Assembly (NCBI RefSeq): GCF_000003815.2
Contig: NC_049994.1
Span: 1,074,701-1,138,700 of the forward strand
DNA: 64,000 nt
Reading direction: 5' to 3'
DNA from: Branchiostoma floridae
Taxonomy: Eukaryota; Chordata; Leptocardii; Amphioxiformes; Branchiostomatidae
Shown: piece by piece, positions 24,901-39,100 of the stretch
Layout of the letters: each line of letters starts with the position of its first letter
Numbering within the stretch: the stretch's first letter is position 1
Translations under genes and position numbers: made by a program
The notes under the pieces: generated by a model
Told to the model about the DNA's origin: nothing
Databases searched by the model: none
The model's input: the letters and a program-made list of their open reading frames with translations, nothing else

Positions 24901-27900
24901 TCTTCATACAAAGGGGGCAGATCACGTAACTGATTATCGCGATACACGCAGAAGTCTATTGCAGCAGTTCAGATTTATGTATGTTGAATCTCAGTGTGAG
25001 TGCAAAATGATTAAAGAAGAAATAAGAATGATTCAATGAACGCTGGGTGTTTGTGGCCTTTGTCTGCGCTAGACAATGCAATACACATCCGGCTAACGAA
25101 CTGCTGTTTATGTAATGAAAATGACGAGTTTGTTTAAGCAAGGAAGTTGAAACCTCCTTGGTTTAAGACATACTTTCCTATTTATAAGCCAAGATCTATC
25201 CCTAGCATTTATTTCTTTCCGACATGTAGAAATGAATATGAATGGCCCGTTCAATACGCGCCGACCGTAGGATTTCCAAATAAGTTGGAAATATCGGGCC
25301 AAACAAATCACAGCTTCATTAATTATGATTGTTTTTTTTACTATTTTGTAGACCTTTCTTTCTGACCTTGATTGTATTCCTAAAAATGTGGATGTCATTT
25401 CTTTTTATAGTTGTATTTTGTTCCACTTTGTTCTGTCAGACGATGTCACGGGTAGACATACCAACCATTCAATACCCCCCGACACTCCCCTTTATTTTGT
25501 GTTTAAAATGTAAACCTCATTGCTTATTAATTGTCCAAGCATAGCCTAGGCTGGGTTGCAGGGGTAGTAGTTGCCGTAAACAGTAAACCCGCGACCCAAG
25601 CTTGGCTTTGAGAATAGGCGCCGCCAAGCCTTTGTCTGCCTATTTCCCCTACACGTCTGGTGTAAGGGTCCTAGAAATTCCTGTACAAGCGCGAGTCCAG
25701 GTATGTAAGAAAAAAACAAGGACATTACACGCCGAACCAGGAAAGTCATGTACACAGCCAGGACACAGAACATTTCACAGGTGTGTAAATCCCTTGAAAC
25801 ACCTGGAAATTATTGATTTCGTGCAGTGAAATTGTCTCTCATCAGTGTTTGCCGCTTGCTTGTAACACGCAGTGCAAAAGGTTCATGAACCACATGAATG
25901 CATTTCTTATTCAAGTATGTTGTTCAAATCTATGAGTAAAAAATTCAGTCATCAAAATTTGACCACTCTCAGGCAAATAGCGATGGAGCGCCATGAGTTT
26001 GAGCGCAAGAAAAAGCGTACCGTGTTGGGGCACCTCCCGTTAATTCTTTTGCTGTGATTTGCTCACTGATTGTGAGTGTTATGATACATTTACTACATGT
26101 CACCATGGGGCAAGCGGTTAAACGCAACCCCGCTACTTGGTCATCAGGATCAATGGGTCAGGGTTGGATTCTACATTGTACAATCATGTAGCAATGTCTA
26201 GGATTGGCCATCAATCATCCTCATCAATCAAAGAAACCAATGCACTTCAAAAAGTCCCACCCTGTTGACCAGATCAGCTTGACTAAAATATGTGAGCCAT
26301 AGCAAAGCTGCATTGCAATATCAGCAAACAAAAAAGCTTTGTGCTTTGTCTGTAGTTTGACCACTTTGCCTTTGCCTTTTACTCTGAAGGACGCCAACAA
26401 TAGTTGAGCTATTCTAAAGCCTACCAGAAGAGATGGTTGCCCCTGGAATGGCAGAGCTGTTTCCAATAGAAAAGGTGACAGGGTTGTCCTCAGGATCAAC
26501 AGCAATAACCTGCAGTTCCACCTCCTGTCCTACCACTGCATTGACTGTAGCATTCACAGTGATGTTGGGTGGGAAGTTAGCTGCAGGAAAAACAGCAATA
26601 ACATTGCACCTACCTGTAAAGTAGCTTCTAAATGTAATATCTATCAGTTAAGACATGATGATATACACTAAGCAAAAAAGCCTTCATTTTTGTTACATTG
26701 CTCTAAGTCAAGTTGCTGTAGCCAACTTCTGTTATAGAATGTGACACAGAAAGTGAAAGTGTACTCAAGCAGCTGGATAGATTCTGTTAACAGTCAGATG
26801 TTTCAGGTAGAATCCACTATCTTTCATCAATCACTGACAAAAGGCATAGTGGATGTGTCTTGAAATGTTTGTGACCATTCTACACAAAATGCAAAATCTA
26901 TGTACCCTTTCTTGTTTTGAATAAGTAACATTTGTATTGTGTACCTTACTACCTGGATGTCTAACTTTCATTGACTTGACATATACTTTTAAGTACAGAC
27001 TGTACTAAAAAATCCTCTGTTTCAAACCACAATCCATATTATACACCCCGGCAATGTACATGTACATGCCAATGTACCGGTATGTGGAGGCAAGCAGCCA
27101 ACTTACCAAGTGTCTCAGCATCAGCATCAAATGTCTCGATGCTGGCTTTGGTTTGTTCACCAACTTCTGTGTCGTTGGTACTGAGGAAGTCAAAGAGGCA
27201 CTCTTTGTTTGTGCCACAAAGAGACTCGGCTGCTGCCCTAACTTCATCAGAAGCAGCACTTAAAAGTTGGCTCAAGAATTTGGGAATGAAGTCAGGTTTG
27301 GCAAAAGATGCTGCGCTCTGCCCATCCTTGTAAGTGAATAGACTGGTGGCTGTGCTGATTTGCCCTAGGAGTAGAAAAGAAAAAGATCAAATTAAATGTA
27401 TCATGCAATTCTGCGTGAAGAGTACTGCTAATGATCAACAAACTGATGCTCCAATTGTCCATTCTTGATGTGAAACTTTTAACAAAATTAGACAAAAACA
27501 TAAATTTTCATGACAAACTTTCTCTTATGAATCAGATGATGTCATATGCCATGTAAGCTGAGCACACTTACAAGACAATCCCCATGGGAAGATTTCCTCC
27601 TCAGTCAGGTTCCTGCCATCAGGGGCCTGCAGTACCGTCCCGTTGGGATAGGTGAAGTCATCCTTAATGTCATCATTCCAAATACCTAGGTAAGGAAATT
27701 TAACAAAATTTGCCATGATTATGAGAATATGATTTGTGAAAAGAGGTACTGGAAAAAAAGCACATTTCTCTTGAAAGGAAATATGTACGGTCTGATAGGT
27801 CTAGCTTTTGGCTGAAAACCATTACATTCCTTTTTTCTAGATTCAGATGATATCATTATTGCAACATTTGCCATGATGATGTCCAACCTTCCTGACCACT

Positions 27901-30900
27901 TAATGAAGACATCTGTTTTTGCCAAACACATGCATCAGTTTTGGGATTCCCAGAGGATGTCATTCATATAATCAGATCAACATGGCCTAACTGATTTATG
28001 TTACATTTACAATATAGGTCTGTGATAGAGTTTCATTGCCTCAGAAGAAAGTTTACCAAATTTTACCAAAGTGAAAGTTTACCCAGAGAAAAGTCTACAT
28101 ATGATCTAAAGAACACTATGCGAAAGAGGGTGGACTTGGTCCCAGGCATTTGTCCAAGATGATGATGATGACACAGACACACATATCCAATTATGATGTG
28201 GCTGAATCCAACACTGACAGTGTTCAAAAATTCTTACTTATCCAAAACTATCGTAGAGTGTAATTTGTTATCACCAAGTACAGTAGGGACATCTTCTCTG
28301 GATAGTTTTAAATAACGCTAGATGTGCTAGGTGGACGAGTCATTCAGTGTAATATAACCAGCCGCTGCCGCACCGTGTGCTTGCAAAGTGTGTTATGCCG
28401 AAGGACGGTTATACCTGCAATATAGATACAGACACAGAGTGTACTTTACATACCAAGAAGGCCTCGAGTTGTGTTTTTGAATGAATCGGGTGCTCCAAAC
28501 TGGACAATCAACATGAGCTTCTGCAGTGTGACTGTCACAGTTATGCCTGACGAGAAGGAAGCAATCACACTCGTACTGTTGGAGTTGAAGTTGTTTTGAA
28601 CAGTCACATTCCTGAAACTTTGGCTACCTGAAAAAAAATCAATAGAAAGGAACTCTCAGAGCCTATTTTGAAAAAAAAAAACACATGATCACACTCATTA
28701 CATCATTTATATGATCTTTGTAATGTAAGGCAAAGGAATGATGCATCAACGAAGTTACATTCATCAAAATAAAAACAGATCTTTGTGTGCATACAGAATT
28801 GTCAAAACTCACTTTTCTGGTATCTGTATAACATCATTACATCTACAACTAATACATGTAGCTCATGACAAGTGAGTAGCCCATCTATCTATATGACATG
28901 GAGAAGCCCATGCAGGACAGAAGCTTCTGTGCAGCCATGGTGGTGTGGCTGGCAGAGGAAGAGTAGTACCCTACATGAGCCCAGGTCAAGTCAAAACCAA
29001 TCATGACAAGAACTTACCACTCTGAACCAAGGTAGTGATGTTGACATCCTGCCCATCCACCATCAGTGTCATGTTTGTTCTGTCGTCAGTCATTCCCATT
29101 TCAATCTGCAATGTAAAACAAGAATGTGCACTGGGCTTGGAGGATTGCTAGGTCAGTCTGGAGTTAAGAAACTTCAAGTTAGTGAAAACATAGTAAATGC
29201 TTGTGCAGTGGTCGTGTTGTTGAGTCCACTCATCTCTGACTCCTTGGTTCAGAGGGATTGAAACAAATGTGTGGTAGCAGAGGATGAACCAGTAGAGATG
29301 TGGACTGTCCTACATGATAATTTGAACCTTGGATAACCTTGTTTGTGGCCTTCAGACATGCACATGTACATTTGGATCAGTTCACTTCTGTAATCAACTA
29401 CGGCAAACCACCCTCGCCTCTAATGCCTCGTTACATTATATTTTATATTAATAATTGAATAATATCATGTACTGACAGGACAATATATCAAGTCTTACAG
29501 TAGAGGAGCCCTCCTGTTTAGATGCAAACGCAGTAAAGACTGTAGCCTCAGCATCCCCCTGTGTGCCGATGGCCTTGGCCTTCTCAGTCCGACCCTGCAG
29601 TAGGAAGTATCTCGTTCTTGCATCCACCAGGGTGAACTCTCCTAGTCCATTGAAAGTGTAGTCCATGCCATCTAATGTCTTCATGTGAGGATCCCCAAAC
29701 AGGATTGCTGGGAATAAGGATTTGTCTTTAGACATGCCATGAATTAAAAGTGAAAAACATCAGAAATTTCTCTGTTTAGTGTCATTTGCTTTAGTTTGGT
29801 TTCCTGTTAGTTAAAGTTATGGAACAATTATGATAATGATCATCAAATTTGCCTCATTTCAGCAAGTACTGTGACTTATTTCCATTGTCAGATCAGTAGA
29901 CAATCATGAGAAGAATTTGCATACTATGTCACATAAGAACCACACATTAACATTAAAATACAAGTTAATGAAGTATCCTCATATTACCTAATTGTACCAA
30001 AGCTGCTACAGATTGTAATGATTACATACCTATCCTTGGAGGAACATATGCAGCACAGCTGTTTGGAGGCCTCTTTTCGTAGAACAGTCTGCAGAATTCC
30101 TCATCATCATCACAGCACCATGCTTTTGGCTCCACATCATTTTCTGCAGGGACAGGGTGAGAAGTACAGTAAAGTGTTCTGTAATGCCAGTAAGGCAGTA
30201 ACGGCATGTTGATTTGATTACACATGTATGGATGGCATCCACATTCATATCAAATTTTGTGTTTAAAGAAAAAACACATACATGTTCTCATTGTACTGTG
30301 AATCATACAAAGCAGCTACAAAATGAGCACATAAGTGCCCTGCAAAAAAGGAGAACAGATACTTCTAGTAACTGTCGTAGGATGCCAAAGTCAATTAAAG
30401 AACAAAATGAAGAATTTATTGCTTGAATATCCAAGTAACTACCAAAGAACTCACCCTGGTAGAGTTTGGAGGACCTTTGATACCTATAGTGGTTCCCAGC
30501 CTGTGGTATCTCAGTGTTCAGGGCCAGGAACCGGTAACAACAGTCCACACTAGAACCAGTGGGGCCGGCAAACAGGGGGCTGATGCACACATCAAAGTCT
30601 GCAGATATGGAAAAGAACAAATCGAATACTAGTATTGTAATCCTGGGTTGACGAATAAAAAGAATTATATCAAGACATGAAAATTGTGTTGAACTAAAAG
30701 TAACGTCTCCAGTCCTAATCCCGACCTATGTTTTACAGGAATGCACACTTGTTTTGTAAATGTGCACCTGACAATAAACCCTTGAGAGTTGAGCTTCGTA
30801 AGCTGTTTGCTCGTCAACTCTCGTCAGAGCGGTAAATTTCAAGCAAATTTTAAAGCGTTGGCTGTGCTTATGAACTTGAACAAATGTTTTTACCCTGTGG

Positions 30901-33900
30901 TTTTCAAGACAGTAACTTAGTCAACTGTCACGGGCCCGTGTCATGAATGGGCACTTATGCATATTGCAGTACTGCTCGTTTTTCCAACTAGTTTGGGATT
31001 AGGCATGGGTTGGGATTAGGACTGGAGACATTAGTCTCCACAATAACAGGCACAAAAGCTAGGTGAACATCATTCCAACTCTGAATGTCTACAAATTGTA
31101 AAGCAACACAGTGTGAAATTGAAGTGTCTCTTCTAGACCTTGATTTAGCAGAAGCAGTAGGAAGACTTCTATGGGTGCCAGGCTGACAGGGATGAACCGT
31201 AGGTCCCTCAGGGCCTGTAACAGTGTACAGGGGCACTGCCCTTTCCCAACAATCCACAGGGATGGGTCTGGTTCTGAATGGTACCAGTCACTGCACAGCT
31301 TCTTATTGTTGACTGCATTGCTGGCCAGTTGGTAGGCCCAACGTCCCTTCAAACCTGTGTTTCCATTGACTTGGTCAGGTCTGAAGGGGTTGTTTAGCTG
31401 GATGTTATCAAAGTTGTTCCCATTGGCACTGTTGTATCCCAGGACAACGCTCTGACTTTCACCGGTCCACAGCATCTCATCCTCCTTGTAGATGAAGAAA
31501 GCAAAGGAGTCTTCTCCATCTGTGGCCAGGATGGTTTGAAATGTGTTGGGCTGAAAATAATCATTAAGACATGTACAAGGAGTAGCAAAATTGTCTACAG
31601 AAATTTGTTCTACATAGCAGAATATGTGTGACCAGAGAGGCAAACTGAGGGACAAGACTTTTACTCCATAATGTTTTGTAGACAAATAAGTGACTTTATT
31701 TTATGGATTACATGATTGGTCACTTTTTTTTTAAGGCTCAGAACAGTACAATAATTTATGGTACGGAACACATCATGATAAAAAATACAGTTTCCATACA
31801 GTAAGTATATCAGACATTTGCGTGTACAGATTTATTTGCCCGAATGACGTTTTCATTTTTTTCAATTACCCTTTTCTTTTTTGCAAAGGATCGTGCATTG
31901 TGGAGAGTTCTAACGGAGAGGACCAAGGGGCCAGTCCTTCGCCTAGGCACTTAGGCTTTTCTATGTATTTTCACTTCCAACAATGGAATTCTTTTTTATT
32001 CCTAGGATATCTGGGATATAAATTGTTTACAAACATGATTACAGAAAGCCAGATAACTACAATGTATTGAAGTATTTCAGAGAAATTTCATAGACAGTTT
32101 GTTTCCTCTTTGGTGGCAATAATTGGTGGTGAACCAGGTAAAAATTAACAAAAATGTCAGCACATACAATGTTCCGGCAAATGTAGTGGGAGAAGGGCCC
32201 CACTCATGAAGAAATCTTACTTGTCCAATTGGCACTTTCACTTGCCCTGGGAAATTGGACTAGTGAACTTGTTCAACCCTGTATAAGAATGACCTGGCCT
32301 GACAACGGCAAATTTGCCTGCACATTTCAGTTGACTACAAAAGGCTTGGGACCAATACTCACATTTTCCTTGGTATACGTGGCCTCCACTGCAGGAACTT
32401 TGTCCCATGTCACAACCAGCACCCAGCTGGCTGTAAAGTTTTGAGAGAAGTACTGGTCCACTCTCTGTGTGACCAGGTCATACACAGCACGGGTGGCATC
32501 ATCTACACTTCTTCTTCTCCTGGACTCACCAACAGCACTGTCAGAATACACCTGCCATACAGTAGAGGACACAGCAAGGAATTACTTGAAGTAGAGGAAC
32601 TGGCTTAAAAATCACATGTGACTGTGAATAAATCTATCATTAAATCTAATTATAATTATATATGTCCCTTAGATTTATCCCTTCATCAATATATCAAGAG
32701 CTGTGTTATATTCAGATGTACTCCAGATATTGCAAATGCATTTACGTTCTTCTTTTCTACTGCTCAGCCCCCTTGACGGGGATTAATAGCAGTGCGCATG
32801 CTTAGTTAGTTACAGGTGTTCTCCATGCTTTACTTTTGCGAAAGGGAGAAAATGGAGTGTTTGCAGTGGTTTTGACTTCATACTAGCGTCAAATACTGTA
32901 CAGTAATGGAAACCTGGCTCCTTTACAGACAGCCAGTCAGAAACCCATACATGTCCAGAAATGGGTGAAATGTACGAAGTTTGGATCAGCCTACGTCACA
33001 CGTAATTTCCGACAACTTCTAGCTTCCGACAACTTCCGACAACCACTGTCGGCAAAGTTCGGGAAACGTCGACAATTATCTGTGACGTAGCTATGCTAAG
33101 TTCGTACATGGGGCGGACCTAATGTACGAAGTACGATGTACGAAGTTAAAATGTTTTCTATTTTGTGGGTTATGCTTAGTTCGTACATGGGGCGGACCTA
33201 ATGTACGAAGTACGATGTACGAAGTTAAAATGTTTTCTATTTTGTGGGTTATGCTAAGTTCGTACATGGGGTGGACCTAATGTACGAAGTACGATGTACG
33301 AAGTTAAGATGTTTTGACTTTGTTGTGAGTTATGCTATCTTCGTATATGGGTCGGGTCTGGTGTACGAAGTCAAGATGTTTTGACTATGCTGTGGGTTAT
33401 GCTAACTCCGTACGCAGTATTCTATTCTACTTTCACCTGTCGCACATTAAACGCCACGCGTTAATCAAATGCTCTCATCATCGATCACCAATTATTGAGT
33501 GCTGGTGGAGAACAATCTGTATCATCTAACTCGTGAACTAGATCGTTTATAAAAATATTAAAAAGTCTAAGGCTTAGTTTACACTCCTGCCTGACACCCT
33601 TATTGGTAACAAACAGTGGTGTTAGGCCAGATAACGTTAGAATCAACCATCTCATAAAAGTAAGAGGTTCCTATAGAATGACATATATGAAATGAGTTTT
33701 AGTCAAGATCATTTTGTTTTGACTAACATTATGTAGCATTTTTGTGACTGTTGTATACCATTATGCCTTAGTGAGAACGACAACATTTATGGGAACTCAA
33801 AAATATTTTCATCATTCTAAATTTTGTTACATTTTATTATCTAAAACTTATTCAAGTGCCTTCTGTACGGTCTTTATAATAGAACTGTCAACTTTGTATT

Positions 33901-36143
33901 TCTGACGTGATCACCATTCTTCAATGCACTTGATGAACATAGATATAGGTCTTATTTATCAAAGTTTGTAATTTTTTTATCGTTCAATATGGTGTTTTAA
34001 TAAGACCTCTCATTTTTTAATTCGACTCTAACGATTCGTACAACGTTAAGCCTGACCATCTGTACTGAAGATCCGTTAACTTTGTACATCGTACATCGTA
34101 CACTAACCCTGCCCCTCTGTACGAAGTTAGATTTTTAAACTTCGTACATCGTATATCGTACACCAACCCTGCCTACCTGTACGAAGTTAGATTTGTTAGA
34201 ATTGTTAAGTTCGTACATCTGAGATCGTACACCAACCCTGCCTGCCTGTACGAAGTTAGATTCGTTAACTCCGTACATCGTACATCGTACACCAACCCTG
34301 CCTACCTGTACGAAGTTAGATTTGTTAAGTTCGTACATCGTACATCGTACACCAACCCTGCCTACCTGTACGAAGTTAGATGACGTCACCTAAAACTTCC
34401 GAAGTTTACCGATTACGGTCTATATCTACCTTTAACTTCGTACAACTTCGTACACACTAACTTCGTACATTTACCCCATTTCTGGACATACCTCCAGAAA
34501 CCACCTACATACTAGCAACTGGGGAAGAGTGCTACCGACAGACAGAACAGTTGCTTTCAGCAGCACTAGTGTGATCAACTGTCACTGATCTAACCGTATC
34601 AACCATCTAGATATGTAGCACTTCTTAACAATTGTGTATCCAATCGCTCAAAGATCAGATTTGGCTTCAATTTGTAATTTGGTAATATTCATGTATCCTC
34701 AGCATAGCAGCATCTCCAACACATCACAGTACTGTGTACAGTAATTTTGCAATTATGTGAGATCTTGTGGCAAAAATGGCAGCGTGTTGGGCTCCGGCCC
34801 AAGAGGACCCGAGTTCGAAACCAGCCATGTCACTGATCTTGTACCCTTGGGAAAGGCACTTAACATAACTTTCCTCACTTCACTCGCGTGTAAATGAGTG
34901 CCTAGCTGCAGCTAGTGGCAGTGACAGGCCTTTGTGGGAGTGGCAGGCCTTAAGGGCATGTTTGCGCACGACACACCCGCTATACACAAGTCAGGGGTAG
35001 GAGGAACCCCTTGCATCCTTGGTCGGAAGTCCACCTAGGAGACGGAAACTCCAAACAACAAAGCTGCATCTGTTGGGACCGTCCTACACATGACATGTAT
35101 TTCTTGAGAGGGTGGAGAAAGAAGTGCGCACCCCTCCGATCCTTCACCTTAAAAAGCCAAGTGCAGGCCAGGCAAACAGGTTGCCAAACCATGACGGCCA
35201 GTGACTGTCTGCCTACCATTGTCTCCTGAGACAGATGGATGCCAACCAACTAATTTGGCAATGATGCAGTCGCCGCAGATCACTGCAAAAATGTCTGATC
35301 ATACAGTAACTTACATGATAGAAGACTTGCCCAACAACACTGGTGAGGTCCACATCAGCCCAGAAGGCTGCCACCACGGGAGGGGCACCTGCCTGCACGG
35401 TGGTGGCTGCACTAAAGCTGCTCGGGTTGGGGTACGCAGGCTTGTTAGCACGGGCCTGAGCCGTTGGTGGGAACACTATCAACCCATTGTCAGAGATCTA
35501 TTAGGAAAAATGACAATGTTCTGTCATAGTTGAAGCTGCGGTTTCATTAGCCTGTTTAATTGCCCTATACTGCAATGCTATATATTTATACCCCTGTCAA
35601 CTGACAGAGTGTTCAGTAACATAACCGTAGAAGATTTTTTTCATACAATGTATATTAACTTTCATTCCATCAGGAGAACTGACATATAATATGCCCTTGT
35701 ACTCTTCAGGGCTTTGGAAGGTCCAACATGGTCTTAGCCATAAATTTAGATACAGTTACTACATGTAGTACCATGGGAATATGCCCATTATTTATAATGT
35801 CCAAATATTTTGGTTGTTTCCAATGTACATTTCTCTATTCAGTCTAAACCTTCAAGAAGATTGTTGTAATGCTTTCAATGTCATGTAGATTTCTAGTTTA
35901 TGAGAAGATAGTCTATGTAAAACTCACATAAAGGCTGTAATAGAATAGCCCATCAAAGGGGAAGCCAATATTGACTTCTATGAGGGACTGTAACGAAACA
36001 TCTTTCTCCTGTCCTGAAGAAGACAGCGATGAGTCTCCTTGGGCTTGGCCATATGGGAACAGGATGGTTTCTGAAACAGTATAAAAGGTTACATGGAATT
36101 TGATGTGTTAGCTGACCATTCTTCAAAATCAACTGTGATTGCA

Positions 36144-36178
<35 letters not shown>

Positions 36179-39100
36179 CTATAAAAGGATTTGTGGTACC
36201 AAATGTAACTACATGTAATCTACATGCATGTTGGAGGACCACAAATTGTGTATAATATATGTGAAACTGCTATCTTTAATTTTTTCCTGCATCTACAACT
36301 TACTACTCGTAGAAAGATTTCTCTAACAAAATACATTGTAATGTTACAAAATGTACATACCAAAGGATGGCTGTACAATTCAATCACAAAGTGTACGTCT
36401 GTTTCGTAATTTCTAATTTCATTTTCAAACTCCGTGTAAGCAGATATGCAGTTGCTATTGGAAGATTGTAACTTTTACTGACAACCTCAGGTCTTTCTGA
36501 CTGTCTGTCAGAGAAATTAAACCTTAGCCATCAGAAAACTACAATCTTTCACCACAAAATCAGCTTGGAGATTAACTACTAGTATACCGCACTGATTAAC
36601 AACAGCATAGAATTGGTAAGCTCACCTCTACAGACAAGTTGTTCTTGGGTCAGTCCGTTGTCATAGTAACCTTCATTGCACACACATGTGTAGCTGCCCT
36701 CCAAGTTGGTGCAGGCTGCATTTATGTGGCACTTTCCTTGTGAACACTCATTAATATCTGCAAATGAAACCACAAATCATGTCAGACTATAGTCCTTGCT
36801 TGATAAATGAAATCTACATAGCAAAAAGTAAAAACTTCATTATTTCTAAGTATTCTATTAAGATACCTACAATGTAATCTATCTGATTTGTTTGCTTGCC
36901 CACAACTCAATTGATAGATAAGACAAAACAGACAAAAACATTTGTTACATATACATGTAGGTCTGAGGCTACGTTATAGTTCTATCCAAGTTCTGTGTTA
37001 TATGTTTAATTTGGTGGCCATGACAACCCATGTTATCAGTCAGAATACCCATATCGAACATTATTCCCTCCCAGGTATGACACCAGTAGATTTATTAGTA
37101 GTACTCAGTTTGTACTTTTTACGAGTTCCAGTTGACTTCTTGTGACCAGACATTTGTATGAGATAGTACAATGTGTGGAGCTCACCTTCCTCACAGTTTG
37201 CTCCCTGCCATCCACTGGTGCAGATACAGGTGTATCCATTAACTCTGTCCACACACTCCGCTTCATTCTGGCATGGACCAGAGTCACATTCATCCACATC
37301 TGAAATACAAGGCAGTATAAAACTACATTTGTCACCTGCCCCCTACATACATGTACATGTATGACCTTCATGGGTCAGATGACAGTATTTAAGATAAGAA
37401 GAAGAACCCCTTCCATTTTGTATGGCATATCAACCTGTTTCAAATCCACCAAGATGTTGAAACACCTGCTCATGATAATTGAAGATAAAAGCCCAAAAGA
37501 AGATATCAAAGCTGCACTATCTACCTTATCCCCTACAAGGGTCAAACATGACAGGGACTCCTACATCAGTGAGACAGCATTGCAAAAGTACTAGATATTG
37601 AACAGGACCACTTTGTAATGGGAGTCAAGAGGGCTTTCTTCATTGGGGTACCCAAAACTTTACTCAACAAAGATGGCGGGGGTATAAATTCCCTCCCTGT
37701 TTCAATTGCTAATGTCATGTGGCTGTGAGGTCACCTGATCTACATGTAAGTAGTGTAGGTCAGTCATAAATTCGATAACCTGATCATCACACACATGTAT
37801 TCAATATTCCAAACATCATATCAATTCTTCTGTACAACATATTAACATTTGATTACCTGTGCATTCAAATCCATCTCCTTCAAAACCTTCCCTACATGCA
37901 CAACTGAAGGATCCTTCGCTGTTTTCACAGTCAGCATTTTGGTCACATGGATCAGTTAGGCATTCATCAATGTCTAGAAGAAAAGGAAGAGTAATTTAGA
38001 AAATGTACATTAACTTCAGATTCAGCCATAACTGTTGTTATTGACTTCCCTGTCCATGACACTTTTGTTTCAAATGTCTGTCCTATTTATCATACATGTA
38101 TCATTAAAGAAAACCTTGTCATTTCTTTTATACTGATCAGGAAAAAGGGACATTGTATGTGACATATTCCCTGAATGCTTACCATTTATTACTTTAAGAC
38201 AAGGACAATATCAATATGGCACTGTGCTCAAGTCAGTAACTTATTTTAGCAGTGCCACATACAATTTGGACAGACAGAAGATAAAGGTAGCCCCATAGCC
38301 TTTAGAGGCTATAAGGGCAGTGGGTTCTTATATACTGTATCTTGGACAAGACATTAGAAGGCGGAGCCCATCCCTCTCCTTCAACTGCCTTTTACCTTCC
38401 TAACCAAAGTCAGGTACCCATTTTTACACCTGGGTGGAGTGAGGAAAGTCGTGTTAAGTGCCTTTGCAAATGGCATAAGATCGGTAGCATGACATGATTT
38501 GAATCCAGGACCTCTGCAGTGTGGGCAAAATACTCTACTACAGTTACACTATGTGGACATAACCCCACCTGCTTGGTATTTCTTTAAAGTTTCAATCAGC
38601 TGGGCACAAGAGGAAGTCAAAATTATCACATGGATCATGGATTATCATAATGTTGAAATCCTGGTTTCACAACACCTAGCCTATAATACATCCTGGGGCA
38701 TATATGTGTCTACCTTCCACCTCTCAATGAAGATAGAGGTACAACTGGAAAGGCTGTTCAATCTAAATATATTGTACCCTTTTAAATAGCGAATTGAACA
38801 TTTCTCATCTGTCGTATCCTTCTTCAAAATGACTACTAGAAGACTGTACATTAGGCCTTACCCTCCTGACAGGCATCACCCTCCCATCCATCCACACACT
38901 GACACCTGTAGGAGTTGGTCCCATCCTCACATGTTCCATTGTTCTGACAGGGATCACTCTCGCATTCATTGATGTCTGCAGGAAAAAGTTAAATCATATT
39001 GGTTAGTCACTGAATAACAAGATTCTAGATTCTTTGTAGACAACCAGGTGTCTTATTCGACCAACATTTCTGTGACCGTCTGTCACCTTCCTCAGGGCAA

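Larger units (their letters stand above)
21786..26040. mobile_element. 4.25-kb element, likely parent of the short element at 16829
   Basis: The left end cgggggccgccctaag with gttgccactgactatgctga, and the right end tgaatgcatttcttattcaa through ggcacctcccg, match the two halves of the 277-bp element at 16829-17105. The interior (about 4 kb) is absent from the small copy. It contains another inserted element (23281-23870) and two gaps, and no ORF I can call a transposase. It fills almost the whole intron between 21566 and 26425. Confidence 0.7.
32951..34489. mobile_element. 1.5-kb DNA element with 30-bp inverted ends and sub-terminal tandem arrays
   Basis: The left terminus tgtccagaaatgggtgaaa followed by tgtacgaagtt mirrors the right terminus aacttcgtacatttacccca followed by tttctggaca. 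Two tandem arrays built on gtacgaagt lie inside, one near each end and in opposite orientation. An RT fragment lies in the middle. No transposase seen. It sits in the intron between two NIDO exons. Confidence 0.85.

Noticed and set aside
34760-34840. Possible functional tRNA gene
   Set aside because: Box A and B words are present, but there is no pairing acceptor stem or clean anticodon arm, and a shared tail with 38330-38530 marks it as a SINE.
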